Below, in pieces: positions 37,038-47,960 of a DNA stretch of 64,000 nucleotides (position 1 is its first letter; every line of letters begins with the position of its first letter). Location of the stretch: positions 1,426,001 through 1,490,000 of the forward strand of contig OV788638.1 of NCBI GenBank assembly GCA_928721565.1, in the 5' to 3' direction. The DNA is from an uncultured Clostridia bacterium. Lineage in GTDB: Bacteria; Bacillota; Clostridia; TANB77; CAG-508. Below the pieces are notes generated by a model. That model was given only the letters and a program-made list of their open reading frames with translations. It made no database searches and had not been told where the DNA came from. A program made the position numbers and the translations under genes.

Positions 37038-38826
37038 TTACTTCCTCTTTTATTGTTGTATATTCTAATGGAATTCCATAAAATTCTTCATATATATTTT
37101 TCCAAACTTCGAAATTTTCATTTTTCATTTTTTCTACATTTTCTTTTTCAGATAATGTTACATCTGGATAGATTGGCTTTTCTATATGTACATAATACTC
37201 TTTTATAGGAAATCCATCTTCACCAATAATATTACTATCTTTCATTGTTATAAATATTGGTATTACTGGTACGTTGCTTCTTGTAGCTATTTTATATGCA
37301 CCATTTTTTAGTGGCTTTGGTTTTTCGTAATTCCACCACAAGCTTTGCTCTGGATAAATTAGTATAAAGTCTCCTCTTTTTAAGATTGTATCAGCTGCTT
37401 TCATAAATTTTATCATTGTTCTTGTATTTGAACTTAATGGCAATGTATCTGCATTTCTGAATAAGAATCCATAAAATCCTGGAAAATTTGTATAATTTCC
37501 TTCTCTTATGACTTTATATAATTTTTTCTTTTTTCTTTGGCCAGATAGTGAAAATATTTCTTCAATTGTAAATGAGTCAAATGGATTAAAATGATTACAT
37601 GTAATTAATGCTCCATTTTTCATTTCACTTAAATATTCAAGACCTTCTACATCTTTGATTATTAGCTTGTTATCTTTTATTATTGCATCTAAAAATCTTT
37701 CACCTAATTTGTTAGCAAATTTATTTTTCCATTTATTTGTTCTTTTTGTTTTTAGATAATCTACATTTTCCGGTCTTAATTCTATTGTTGGTGGATCATT
37801 TTCTGCATCAACATCAAATTTACCTTCTTTTTCTAACTGTTTTATTTTTTCTAATATTTCTATTCTTTCTTGTGATTTTTCTGTCACCTGCACATTTCTA
37901 TACATTCTGTCATCTCCAACGCAATCTGATTCTTTTTGTGCAAGTTCTCTTAATGCAATATCTGCTTCTCTATCTTGATACTTCATTTCATCTGTAAATT
38001 CTTCTTTAATTTTATTAATTACTTCATAATATTCTGTTTGTTTTGCCAATTCCCAAAAATATTTTCCAAATCTTATATCATCATAGTGCCATGGTTTGTA
38101 TTGATAGTTATAATGTATTAATTTAATATCTTCTTCTTTCATATCATCACTTGCTGTAGGCATTAAATTCCATGCAGTATCTATAAGCTTTACCCTACCT
38201 TTACAAATTCTGTTTAAATAATCTTGGTCTTGGACTACAGAAAATTTTACATTTTCTAGCAAATATAAGAATTTCTCTTGAAACTGAAATTTTCTAAGTT
38301 CATCCAAATTCATTACTAACATTCCTGCATTAAAATATGTCTTGTAACTAGCTACTCCTACTACTTTTTCTACATACTCTTGAAATACTTCATTTTTTTG
38401 AATTATATCATCAGGTACTGCTCCTAATAAATTATCTTCAATGTCTATATTATATAATTCTGCTATATCTTTTAATAAAACTATATCACAGTCTAAATAT
38501 ATTGCTTTATTATATTGCGGATATAGATTTGATATAAATAGTCTAAAGTATGTTGTCATTGAGAAATAATCTCTTGTATATAACTTACTTTTTATTTTTT
38601 CTATATAATAATTTAAATCTACATATTCTATGTTTACATTTTCTCTTGTATATTTACTAATTTTTTCTTTACTTTCTTCGCTCATATTAGTATATAATAT
38701 TTTTATTACATAATAATTTTCTTGTGATGCATTATTTACCAATGATTGCAATGTAACTGCTAAAAATGGTACATATTTATCATCAACCGCAAAGAATATT
38801 GGTATTATTTCTTGATATTTTTCCAT
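37024..38826 (-). CDS. GT8 glycosyltransferase fused to a PlsC-like acyltransferase
   Basis: A 600-residue two-domain enzyme. Residues about 5-280 form a GT8 glycosyltransferase: IPIFFAVDDKYVPFLAVTLQS at the start, metal-binding DxD in IYLDCDIVLL, TYFNAGMLVMNLDELR, and KLIHYNYQYKPWHY. A charged linker follows (about 290-370). Residues about 380-590 form a PlsC-type acyltransferase with CNHFNPFDSF (HX4D) and IYPEQSLWW. This links sugar transfer and acylation in one chain, suggesting glycolipid or lipid-anchor synthesis. It is between a second GT8 gene (end to end) and a stand-alone acyltransferase gene (14-bp overlap). Confidence 0.88.
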   Translation of the reverse strand: MEKYQEIIPIFFAVDDKYVPFLAVTLQSLVNNASQENYYVIKILYTNMSEESKEKISKYTRENVNIEYVDLNYYIEKIKSKLYTRDYFSMTTYFRLFISNLYPQYNKAIYLDCDIVLLKDIAELYNIDIEDNLLGAVPDDIIQKNEVFQEYVEKVVGVASYKTYFNAGMLVMNLDELRKFQFQEKFLYLLENVKFSVVQDQDYLNRICKGRVKLIDTAWNLMPTASDDMKEEDIKLIHYNYQYKPWHYDDIRFGKYFWELAKQTEYYEVINKIKEEFTDEMKYQDREADIALRELAQKESDCVGDDRMYRNVQVTEKSQERIEILEKIKQLEKEGKFDVDAENDPPTIELRPENVDYLKTKRTNKWKNKFANKLGERFLDAIIKDNKLIIKDVEGLEYLSEMKNGALITCNHFNPFDSFTIEEIFSLSGQRKKKKLYKVIREGNYTNFPGFYGFLFRNADTLPLSSNTRTMIKFMKAADTILKRGDFILIYPEQSLWWNYEKPKPLKNGAYKIATRSNVPVIPIFITMKDSNIIGEDGFPIKEYYVHIEKPIYPDVTLSEKENVEKMKNENFEVWKNIYEEFYGIPLEYTTIKEEVNEEI

Positions 38827-39666
38827 TTAAACTTCCTCTTTCATTCTTGTATTATATTCTTCTTTTAATTTTAAATATTCTTCTAAATCTTTGTCAAAAT
38901 AATAACATTTTAGAACTTTATGAACTTCTTCAATATTCCATTGTTTAAAGTTTTCTGTATGTGGATATGGTAAAAACATTAGCCTTTTACAGAAATGACA
39001 GATTATAGTATCTTTTTTATTAAATTTTGATTGTTCATTATATATTCTTGGTATAATTTTCTTTTTAGTTGTTGACCAAAATATTGCATCTTGATCTGCA
39101 AATAACATCTTTTTGTTTTTTATTCTTTCTCTTGCCTTTTCTAAAAGCTTCGTTTCTTTTATTTTCTTCATATTTAATAATAACATTCCAGCATTTATAT
39201 AATCTGGTCTTATTAGCCAACATCCATATTTTTCTTTTACTGCTGCATATTCATATTTTGTAATATCTATGTTGTATAACTTAGAAATATCCCCTCCTGC
39301 CATCATATCTATGTCTAAGTATAATAATTTTTCTGGCATTTCTGGTATTAAATCTGCTAATAGTCGTAATAATGTATATGGTGTGCAATATGCTCCTTCA
39401 TTTGCACAATTTTTAAATTGCTTTTCATATACTTCTGTTACATCTATTCTTTTTACTTCATTTTTTGAATTTTTTTGTTTGACCACTCTGTCTAAAAATT
39501 CTACTTGCTCTTCACTTATTGCTGTATATTCTGATTTTATTCTTGTTAATTCTGCTGTGAATATATAACATTTTATTGTTTCTTGTGTCCTATTTTTTAT
39601 TGATATTAGCTCTGTTAAGGCTCCATCAAATACTTTTTCATTTCCACATAATAATAAGTTTATCAT
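38827..39666 (-). CDS. GT8-family glycosyltransferase
   Basis: A 279-residue enzyme of the GT8 family: an INLLLCGNEKVFDGALTEL start, DxD in LLYLDIDMMAGG near residue 117, YINAGMLLLNMKKI and an ADQDAIFW segment, then ICHFCKRLMFLPY. GT8 enzymes are retaining transferases acting on lipid or polymer acceptors. It is the first gene of the three-gene GT8 / GT8-PlsC / PlsC operon and abuts the next gene without a gap. Confidence 0.88.
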   Translation of the reverse strand: MINLLLCGNEKVFDGALTELISIKNRTQETIKCYIFTAELTRIKSEYTAISEEQVEFLDRVVKQKNSKNEVKRIDVTEVYEKQFKNCANEGAYCTPYTLLRLLADLIPEMPEKLLYLDIDMMAGGDISKLYNIDITKYEYAAVKEKYGCWLIRPDYINAGMLLLNMKKIKETKLLEKARERIKNKKMLFADQDAIFWSTTKKKIIPRIYNEQSKFNKKDTIICHFCKRLMFLPYPHTENFKQWNIEEVHKVLKCYYFDKDLEEYLKLKEEYNTRMKEEV

Positions 39667-39844
39667 TTCATCCTCTTCTTTTAAATTTTTTCACTCATTA
39701 ATTTTAACATTTTGTTTAAATTTTATCAAGAATTTTTTTATATTATTTCTTTAGATTTTATTAATTACATTATTCCAACTCAAAAGCTCCAGTATATAAC
39801 TGGTAACACTCACTTTTTTCAGCCATTAGCCCTTAATATTTACA

Positions 39845-39875
39845 TAAAAAAGACGTTCTATTATAGAACGTCTTT
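39845..39875 (-). terminator. terminator of the ABC transporter remnant
   Basis: A perfect 12-bp stem (AAAGACGTTCTA / TAGAACGTCTTT), 3-base loop, with a run of T on the minus strand after the stem. The stop codon of the ATPase remnant is in its loop. Confidence 0.85.
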
Positions 39876-40064
39876 CTTATGTAAATCATATACTATATCT
39901 ACATTATCACAAACATTTTGAGAATGTGTGACAATTACAATACATTTATTCTCATCTTTAGCAAGCCTTTTGAAGATTTTTAAAATTTCATTTTCGGTAT
40001 CTTTATCCAAATTTCCTGTTGTTTTTCCACTTCCACTTTTTCCTTTAATTGCATATCCATTCCA
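39861..40064 (-). pseudogene. remnant of an ABC transporter ATPase with internal deletion
   Basis: In the frame ending at 39861 the sequence reads NGYAIKGKSGSGKTT and passes straight into GNLDKDTENEILKIF, then CIVIVTHSQNV. These are the Walker A motif and the D-loop/H-loop end of an ABC ATPase. About 110-120 residues that should lie between (Q-loop, LSGGQ signature, Walker B) are missing, so it cannot be active. The remnant starts inside the frame of the permease gene, without its own start. It looks like a deletion scar. Confidence 0.78.
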
Positions 40065-40723
40065 CCAGGCTTACCAAAGTTGTTTGACATTTCTTCTTGT
40101 GTGCTTTGAGTTGACTCAATCTCACTAGCTAATAACATATTTCCTACTGGCTTTGCTAAAAATGCCCCAATTATTGCTCCTATTATTAATGACATTGTTG
40201 AAATAATAAGTAATTCTAATACAAATTGCATTGTTAATTTTAGTTTACTCATCCCTATTGTTCTAAACACACCAATTTCGTATTTTCTTTCTCTAATGTT
40301 TATCATATTAATTACAAACAATACTAAAGAAGATATTATCAATGTTATTATTAAAAATGTTGTTGCAAAAGTTTTCACATTTTCAATTGATTCTGTTGCA
40401 CTTGTTATTTCCTCTAAATTTGTATTAACTGTGTAATATTCATTTAATCCTTTTTCTTTTACTTCTGCTGTAAATGCTTCTATATTTTCTTTTTGTGCAT
40501 CTTCTCCTCCTTTAAAACTTTTTCCTAATTGTCCTCTATCAAATGATATTGTTGCTATTAAATCATGTGATTCCTCATAACTTTTTACTATTGTGTCTGC
40601 TGTGTTTCTTATGGCTAGAGTTACCGTTGAAGCACATGCTATTGTTAAAATTATTAAGCCTATTAGTATGTTCCTTCCTTTGTTTCTAAAAATTGAAATT
40701 AAACTGTTTTTTAAAATATACAT
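39980..40723 (-). pseudogene. truncated FtsX/MacB-type ABC permease
   Basis: A 247-residue frame starting at an ATG with AGGAGG six bases upstream. It has an N-terminal helix (about residues 18-38), an extracytoplasmic stretch, and two helices near 125-150 and 168-195 with VFRTIGMSKLKLTMQFVLELL between them, typical of FtsX/MacB permeases. The fourth helix is missing. The C-terminal residues overlap the remnant of the ATPase in another frame. The normal protein would be substantially longer. Part of a decayed ABC module next to a decayed two-component system. Confidence 0.75.
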
Positions 40724-40821
40724 ATTTTTCCTCCTAATAATATTTACATTATTCATTTCGAGTATTAATATAATATATAAAGATTGAAAAATTATTGAAA
40801 AAAATAATTTGATATAAAAAT

Positions 40822-40850
40822 TTGATTTTATTTACATAATATGATATAAT
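40822..40850 (+). promoter_or_regulatory. sigma-A promoter of the 126-residue unknown gene
   Basis: TTGATT (40822-40827), 17 bp, TATAAT (40845-40850), 63 bp before the ATG. Confidence 0.72.
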
Positions 40851-40913
40851 CTTTAAGATTAATATTAAAATGATAGAAAATAATTATATCTATCTACAAA
40901 AGGAGGACAAACT

Positions 40914-41294
40914 ATGAATTCCAAAAACAAAATTATTTACTCAGGTTCGGCTGTAACTGATTTAGGTGTTCGGATTGAATATTCAATGTCACAAACTGAG
41001 TCTAAAGAACCAATAATAAGGATCTATAAACATAATCCTAATGCAAGAATTTTTGCAGTCTATGGTAACATTTGCAAAAATATATCTAATGTAAAATTGC
41101 TTGATTATAATGCTGACTATTTCTGTATTATAGCCAAAGGTAAACATTATAATGTTATTAAAATCCAAAAAGTATTAGTAAAAAAACATGAACAGGAAAG
41201 ACTAGAGTTCAGATGTACTTCTAACAATGACATTAAGAAACTAGGAAATACCTTTCGCCCAGAAATCTTAGAGGCTGTGCAAAAACTTTTGTAG
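40914..41294 (+). CDS. unknown 126-residue protein
   Basis: Not recognised. A mostly beta-strand-like soluble protein, Lys- and Ile-rich, without membrane segments or signal peptide; a lysine-rich middle (IAKGKHYNVIKIQKVLVKKHEQ) and a helical C terminus. It has an AAAGGAGG ribosome site, its own promoter and a terminator right after it. It is transcribed opposite to the ABC and two-component remnants between which it lies, so it probably survived or was inserted there independently. Confidence 0.72.
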   Translation: MNSKNKIIYSGSAVTDLGVRIEYSMSQTESKEPIIRIYKHNPNARIFAVYGNICKNISNVKLLDYNADYFCIIAKGKHYNVIKIQKVLVKKHEQERLEFRCTSNNDIKKLGNTFRPEILEAVQKLL

Positions 41295-41302
41295 TTTAAA
41301 AT

Positions 41303-41337
41303 AGAGGAACCATTACAAGGTTCCTCTTAATCTTTTA
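41303..41337. terminator. terminator after the 126-residue unknown gene
   Basis: A 9-bp perfect stem (AGAGGAACC / GGTTCCTCT), 7-base loop, then TAATCTTTT on the plus strand. Also overlaps the 3' end of the kinase remnant on the minus strand. Confidence 0.8.
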
Positions 41338-41842
41338 TTGGCAAAGTAACTTTAAAACATATAACTCCATTTTTACAATCAACTTCTATTTTACCTTTAT
41401 ATTTTAAAACCGTAGATTTAGCTATAGCTAGACCTAAACCATATCTTTTTTCATTTCTATTTCTCGCTTTATCTATTCGATAAAATCTTTCAAAAATCTT
41501 ATCTTTTTGATCTTCTGGAATTGACTTTCCATAGTTTTCTATTTGTAATACTATATTGTTTTTTTCTTTTCCTAATTTAACATTAACATCTTTTCCATCT
41601 TCTGAATGTTTTATAGCATTATCTAATAAAGTTGATACAATATGTTCAATGTCTTGTTTATTCCCGTTCAATTTTATATCTTTTTGAATATTTGTAATTA
41701 TTTTTACTTTCTTTTCATATGCCATACTTTCAAAAACAGATGCACACATTTCAACTTGATTTGATACATCAAATATTTCATGACTTTTTATATCATCTAC
41801 ATTTTCTATTTTAGCAAGTACTAATAATTCATTTTTCTCCAT
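41327..41842 (-). pseudogene. C-terminal remnant of a sensor histidine kinase
   Basis: About 171 residues with the HATPase domain: N box in STLLDNAIKHSEDG, F box IFERFYRIDKA, G2 box RYGLGLAIAKS. The sensor, membrane helices and the phosphorylated His region are missing. The frame begins at the junction with a response-regulator fragment; the first in-frame ATG has no clear ribosome site. With the fragment upstream it marks a deletion between neighbouring regulator and kinase genes. Confidence 0.78.
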
Positions 41843-41936
41843 CTGTTTCAACTTTTACAGAAAATCCTTCTTTACTCAATATTTCTGATATTGCATCTGC
41901 TAAACTATATTCATCTTCTATTATTAATACTTTCAT
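41829..41936 (-). pseudogene. N-terminal remnant of a response regulator
   Basis: Only 35 residues: MKVLIIEDEYSLADAISEIL and then SKEGFSVKVETDGEK before a TGA. This is the first helix-strand part of a receiver domain with the acidic IEDE pocket. The phosphorylated Asp and output domain are absent. Its end overlaps the kinase remnant in another frame, showing that the deletion joint is out of frame. Confidence 0.75.
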
Positions 41937-41979
41937 TTTATCATCTCCATATATTTATTATATAGAACTTTTATTGAAA

Positions 41980-42231
41980 TTATAATTCAAAAATATTGGC
42001 TTTCAACATCATTTGAGATATTTTAGTTTTTTCGTTAAATGGAAGTTCCCAACAGCTTCCTATTATTGAATTTCCTCTAACATCTTCTCTTTTTGGCTTT
42101 CCTAAAACTTTTTTTAATTGCTTTTGCAATCCTATTTTATTTGTATATATTACTATTAATTCTTCATCATATAATACATTTATTGTAGTTTCTGTTTCTT
42201 CTTTATTTATTTCTTTATATGCTCTTCTCAT
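41980..42231 (-). CDS. unknown 83-residue protein after tcdA
   Basis: Not recognised. A small basic-acidic protein with alternating strands (TTINVLYDEELIVIYTNKIG) and a KPKREDVRGNSIIGSCWELPF segment. It follows tcdA by 9 bp and is probably the last gene of the sufU-mnmA-tcdA transcript. The start has only a weak ribosome site. Confidence 0.55.
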   Translation of the reverse strand: MRRAYKEINKEETETTINVLYDEELIVIYTNKIGLQKQLKKVLGKPKREDVRGNSIIGSCWELPFNEKTKISQMMLKANIFEL

Positions 42232-42240
42232 TATTACACC

Positions 42241-42986
42241 CTAATCATTTAATATTGCTTTTACTACTTCTCCAGCAATTATTAAACCTGCAACAGATGG
42301 CACAAATGAAATGCTTCCTGGCACTTGATTTCGAATAGTACATTTTCTTTTTGTTCCTGGTGGACATATGCAATTATGTTTGCAACTATTCTCCTCTGTT
42401 TCATTTAATTTTACTGGTTCTTCTTTTGAATATACTACTTTTAATTTTTTAATTCCTCTACTGCGTAATTCTTTTCTCATTACTTTAGCAAGTGGACAAA
42501 TACTTGTCTTATAAATATCTGTTACTTCAAATCTTGTTGGATCCAGCTTGTTTCCTGTTCCCATACAAGATATTATTGGAATATTTAACTTTTCTGCTCT
42601 AACTACTAATTCTATTTTAGCTGTTACTGTATCTATACAATCTACTATATAGTCTATAGAATTATCAAGTATTCCTTCTGTTTCTGGCATAAAGAATTCT
42701 TGGTAGATTTCTACATTGGCATTTGGATTTATATCAAAAATTCTTTGTTTAGCTACTTCTACTTTAGCTTGTCCAACTGTTTTTCTTGTTGCTAATATTT
42801 GTCTATTTAAATTTGTTAAACAAATTTTATCATCATCTATTAATACAAAGTTTCCGATTCCAGCTCTAACAAGTCCTTCTAAAACAAATGAGCCTACTCC
42901 ACCTAAACCAAATATTGCTACTTTTGCATTATTTAATTTTTCTACTCCTGCTTTGCCTATTACTAATTCTGTTCTTGAAAATTGGT

Positions 42987-42993
<7 letters not shown>
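42241..42993 (-). CDS. tcdA: tRNA threonylcarbamoyladenosine dehydratase
   Basis: A 250-residue E1-like enzyme (ThiF/HesA fold) that cyclises t6A37 in tRNA to ct6A using ATP. It has the FSRTELVIGKAGVEKL start, nucleotide-binding GLGGVGSFVLEGLVRAGIG, IDDDKICLTNLNRQ, VDCIDTVTAKIEL, a CMGTGNKLDPTRF segment and a Cys-rich loop (NSCKHNCICPPGTKRKC) near residue 205. It overlaps mnmA by 7 bp. Confidence 0.9.
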
Positions 42994-44042
<1,049 letters not shown>

Positions 44043-44068
44043 TTTTTTACCTTTTCTTTATATTTTAA

Positions 44069-44536
44069 TTAATGGCAACAATTTATTGTTCCTTTTCCAT
44101 TTTTGTCATTTTTGTTTAACATATCTTCTATTGTGTGCCATGCTAAAAGTGCACATTTTACTCTTGCTGGCATATTTGATACATTTTTAAAAGCTATAGC
44201 ATCTTCCAATTTTTTTAATTGTTCTTCATCTGTTGTTTCTCTTTTTATCATTTCTATAAATGTTTTTATAATCTCTTTTGCTTCTTCTATTGTTTTTCCT
44301 CTTAATGTATCTATCATTATTGATGTTGAAGCTTGTGATATTGCACATCCATGTCCTGTAAATGCCATATCTTCTATTTTGTTTCCATTTAATTTTAATT
44401 CTAGTGTTATTTCGTCTCCACAGTTTGGATTGTGTCCTATTTCTGAATAATCTGCTCCTTCTAACTTTTTCTTGTTATATGAATTCATGCTGTGTTCCAT
44501 TATTAAGTCATTATATACATCTGTTAAATCTTCCAT
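44069..44536 (-). CDS. sufU: SufU-type Fe-S scaffold/sulfur-transfer protein
   Basis: A 155-residue protein of the IscU/SufU fold with three conserved Cys: NPNCGDEI, FTGHGCAISQAS and PARVKCALLAW. The extended insert between the second and third Cys regions (about residues 80-110) is typical of SufU, which takes sulfur from SufS. The ATG at 44536 is chosen because AGAAAGG lies upstream; a frame eight codons longer has no site. It is followed by mnmA after 26 bp. The CC at the end (INCCH) is unusual. Confidence 0.92.
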   Translation of the reverse strand: MEDLTDVYNDLIMEHSMNSYNKKKLEGADYSEIGHNPNCGDEITLELKLNGNKIEDMAFTGHGCAISQASTSIMIDTLRGKTIEEAKEIIKTFIEMIKRETTDEEQLKKLEDAIAFKNVSNMPARVKCALLAWHTIEDMLNKNDKNGKGTINCCH

Positions 44537-44586
44537 CTTTTTACCTTTCTTTCTTGACATATTTTTTTTGATGTGTTAATATATAT

Positions 44587-44616
44587 TTATAAAAAGATAA
44601 AGAGGTTAGACCTCTT
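44587..44616 (-). terminator. terminator overlapping the end of the small membrane protein gene
   Basis: A 7-bp perfect stem (AAGAGGT / ACCTCTT) with 3-base loop, then TATCTTTTTA on the minus strand. The TAA of the small gene is within the hairpin. Confidence 0.75.
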
Positions 44617-44785
44617 CATCTAAGTGTGTTTTGTTATGAGATTTGTCCTCGTTTGGATAAATCTCAATTTTTCTTTTTTCAGAACTGTATTTAAATATGT
44701 ATTTGTTTCTGGAACAAATATGTATCAAAAATCCTATTCCTCCAAAAGAAATCAATTTCATTAATAGATGCTCTATTAACTCCAT
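44606..44785 (-). CDS. 59-residue membrane protein with structured leader (copy 1)
   Basis: An uncharacterised small protein. It starts MELIEHLLMKLISFGGIGFL, has one hydrophobic helix (about residues 6-24), then CSRNKYIFKYSSEKRKIEIYP and an acidic tail. AAGGAGG sits ten bases before the ATG. It has a consensus promoter (44932-44960), a leader of about 140 nt with a long hairpin, and a terminator. A second copy lies at 46727-46887 beyond sufD; the shared core differs at six silent codon positions, evidence that the protein is translated and conserved. It sits between sufS and sufU. No family recognised. Confidence 0.8.
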   Translation of the reverse strand: MELIEHLLMKLISFGGIGFLIHICSRNKYIFKYSSEKRKIEIYPNEDKSHNKTHLDEEV

Positions 44786-44832
44786 AGTAGAGACACCTCC
44801 TTCTTTTGTAATTTACATTTAAGCCATAATTA

Positions 44833-44893
44833 GCATAAATGCATAGATTAGCAAGCATATAGCATAGTTGCTCACCAATCTATGCACTTATGC
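44833..44893 (-). promoter_or_regulatory. long hairpin in the leader of the small membrane protein gene
   Basis: A 17-bp outer stem (44833-44849 pairs with 44877-44893, one mismatch that becomes G-U in RNA) plus an inner AGCAA/TTGCT pairing. It lies in the 5' leader, between the promoter and the ribosome site. Too far from the stop of any gene to be a terminator; a regulatory leader or sRNA-like element is likely. Matches no riboswitch class I know. Confidence 0.6.
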
Positions 44894-44931
44894 CAGAATT
44901 CGGTACTCCTTTATTCAAACACACTACACGA

Positions 44932-44960
44932 ATTATATCATCACTGGTAGTAATTGTCAA
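44932..44960 (-). promoter_or_regulatory. consensus sigma-A promoter of the small membrane protein gene
   Basis: Minus-strand TTGACA (44955-44960), exactly 17 bp, TATAAT (44932-44937): a perfect consensus. Transcription would start near 44925, about 140 nt before the ATG. Confidence 0.88.
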
Positions 44961-45049
44961 TATTTATCGAACTTTTTTTCGCTTTTATAAAATTTTGTCT
45001 CAATTCACGGCTAAATTATATGTATTTTAGAAAATTAATAATATAGTTT

Positions 45050-46282
<1,233 letters not shown>

Positions 46283-46400
46283 TTTTCATTCCTTTCTTTA
46301 CTTTATGTTGATTTTATGCTATACTATTTATGTGAAACTTTTAGATTAAGAGTATGTATTTTTTATATACTCGATTGTTTAGAAATACGGAGGTATTTAT

Positions 46401-46601
46401 ATGATGTATTATTACTTTGTTTCAGGTGTTATGTCGGCTGATGGCTATTCGCAAAAATACTTTAGTACAGAAATAAGTATGACTGATAAAATTTCCTCAT
46501 TCGAAGAAGTTTTATTATTACGTAATAAATTTGCTCTAAGCGAAAACATTGATCCTGAAAATGTAATAATTTTTAATTACCAACTGTTAAGAATTGAATA
46601 G
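46401..46601 (+). CDS. unknown 66-residue protein
   Basis: Not recognised. A short protein with a YYYFVSGVMSADGYSQKYFS start (strand-rich), a FEEVLLLRNKFALSE helix, and a VIIFNYQLLRIE strand at the end. GGAGG precedes the ATG by seven bases and a hairpin follows the stop, so it is probably a true gene. It is divergent from sufS and convergent with the second small-protein copy. Confidence 0.65.
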   Translation: MMYYYFVSGVMSADGYSQKYFSTEISMTDKISSFEEVLLLRNKFALSENIDPENVIIFNYQLLRIE

Positions 46602-46614
46602 TTTCTATGTTTTT

Positions 46615-46650
46615 GAAAGAAAAGTCTGTAAGGCTTTTCTTTCATTTAGA
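46615..46650 (+). terminator. terminator after the 66-residue gene
   Basis: A 13-bp stem with one G-T pair (GAAAGAAAAGTCT / AGGCTTTTCTTTC), 3-base loop, 13 bp after the stop; the following T content is modest. Confidence 0.65.
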
Positions 46651-46700
46651 AATCTTTTCTTTTTTATTTGACATTTATTTTTATTTGTGTTAATATATTT

Positions 46701-46732
46701 ATATAAAAGAATAAGAGCTTACGCCCTTATTC
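46701..46732 (-). terminator. terminator at the end of the sufC-sufB-sufD transcript
   Basis: Minus-strand stem GAATAAGGGC / GCTCTTATTC with GTAA loop (one G-T pair), followed by TTTTATAT. It holds the stop codon of the second small-protein copy, exactly as in copy 1. Confidence 0.78.
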
Positions 46733-46887
46733 ATTTGGTTGGTTATTTTGAGATTTGTCCATATCTGGATAAATCTCGATTTTTCTTTTTTCAGAACTAT
46801 ATTTGAATATGTACTTGTTTCTAGAACAAATATGTATCAAAAATCCAATTCCTCCAAAAGATACTAACCAACCACTTGAATAATCAT
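46727..46887 (-). pseudogene. second, start-damaged copy of the small membrane protein
   Basis: Homologous to 44606-44785: VSFGGIGFLIHICSRNK continues to EIYPDMDKSQNNQPNE before TAA. The core shared with copy 1 has identical residues, with silent differences in Ile, Ser, Lys, Phe, Tyr and Ile codons. The only nearby ATG (46887) is in a different frame (reading MIIQVVG then stop) and there is no good ribosome site, so a one-base indel or truncation has disabled or altered its start. It follows sufD by 26 bp and would be carried on the suf transcript. Confidence 0.7.
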
Positions 46888-46913
46888 ATTATTTTATAAA
46901 TATTTTTCGTTTT

Positions 46914-47960
46914 TTAATCTAACCTCTTATCAATCTCACTTAAAATTTCATCTTTCAACTCTTCATCTAAAATTCTCTCAATAATCTTATTAAACTTAGA
47001 CTTAACAATCAATTTAACCGCTTCTTTGTAACTAATACCTCTAGTCATAATATAAAATAACTGTTTTTCATCAACTTTACCAGAAGCAGTAGAATGATTA
47101 CCTTCTACATCTTCTTCAGTACATAAAAGCATTGGTAATGCAATAGATTTAGCCTTATCAGATAAAAGCATGCAATATTCATTTTCATTTCCCTTTGCTT
47201 TTTTAGAACCTTTTTTGAAATCAATAGTTCCTTTAAAATTCTTCTTAGCCGAATCTTTTAAAGCACCTTGAACATCAATATCTATATTAGTTTTTGTCCC
47301 TCTTAATTCTGCAATATAATTGATATCTTTTCTTTGTTCACCGATACCTAAATATATTGATTTCAAATCATTATCTGCATTTTCTCCAATTACATTTGAA
47401 TAATAATTAGAAACACTAATTTTTCCACCAATATCAATAATTGTATATTTTACTTTCGAATTTTTTTCTAATCTATTTTCTATTGCTTCAAAATTATCTG
47501 AATCTTCATTTAATAGATTTACAATTGTTACATTAAGTTTTGCATTTTCATTTGCAATTGTTCTGATAATTCCATTGTGTAAACATTTTTGAGCTGTTTG
47601 AGATTTATATTCAATAATTACATTTGTATCACCATTTGCAATTATTTCTATTTGATTTATTAATTTTAAATTATTATCATCAAAATTGTATCTTATTCTA
47701 ATATTTTCTTTTTTATTGCTTGTCTGTATTCTTATCTTGCTATTTGCTGTTTCATAATTTAATTCTTCTAAAATTTTTCCTGTACCGTAAGTTAGTGGTG
47801 TATTTGAAATTTCACTATCTATAATGCTTTTGTCATTAATAATTTCCACATTTTTGAATTCAGCAATCTTTTCTGGCAAATCAAGTTCAACTTCTATGTT
47901 GTTTATTTTAAAATTTCTTGCTGTTCTAACTGGTGTATCATTTACTTTTAATTTTTCCAT
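46914..47960 (-). CDS. sufD: SufD Fe-S assembly protein
   Basis: A 348-residue SufBD-fold protein: a right-handed beta-helix core with LRGTKTNIDIDVQGALKDSAKKNFKGTIDFKKGSKKAKGNE and the C-terminal EGNHSTASGKVDEKQLFYIMTRGISYKEAVKLI. SufD pairs with SufB on the SufC ATPase to build Fe-S clusters. Shorter than Bacillus SufD (about 437) because the N-terminal region is reduced. It shares one base with sufB. Confidence 0.9.
   Translation of the reverse strand: MEKLKVNDTPVRTARNFKINNIEVELDLPEKIAEFKNVEIINDKSIIDSEISNTPLTYGTGKILEELNYETANSKIRIQTSNKKENIRIRYNFDDNNLKLINQIEIIANGDTNVIIEYKSQTAQKCLHNGIIRTIANENAKLNVTIVNLLNEDSDNFEAIENRLEKNSKVKYTIIDIGGKISVSNYYSNVIGENADNDLKSIYLGIGEQRKDINYIAELRGTKTNIDIDVQGALKDSAKKNFKGTIDFKKGSKKAKGNENEYCMLLSDKAKSIALPMLLCTEEDVEGNHSTASGKVDEKQLFYIMTRGISYKEAVKLIVKSKFNKIIERILDEELKDEILSEIDKRLD

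Noticed and set aside
44833..44893. tRNA or T-box element
   Set aside because: No T-loop, no CCA end and no T-box antiterminator sequence; only a single long hairpin.
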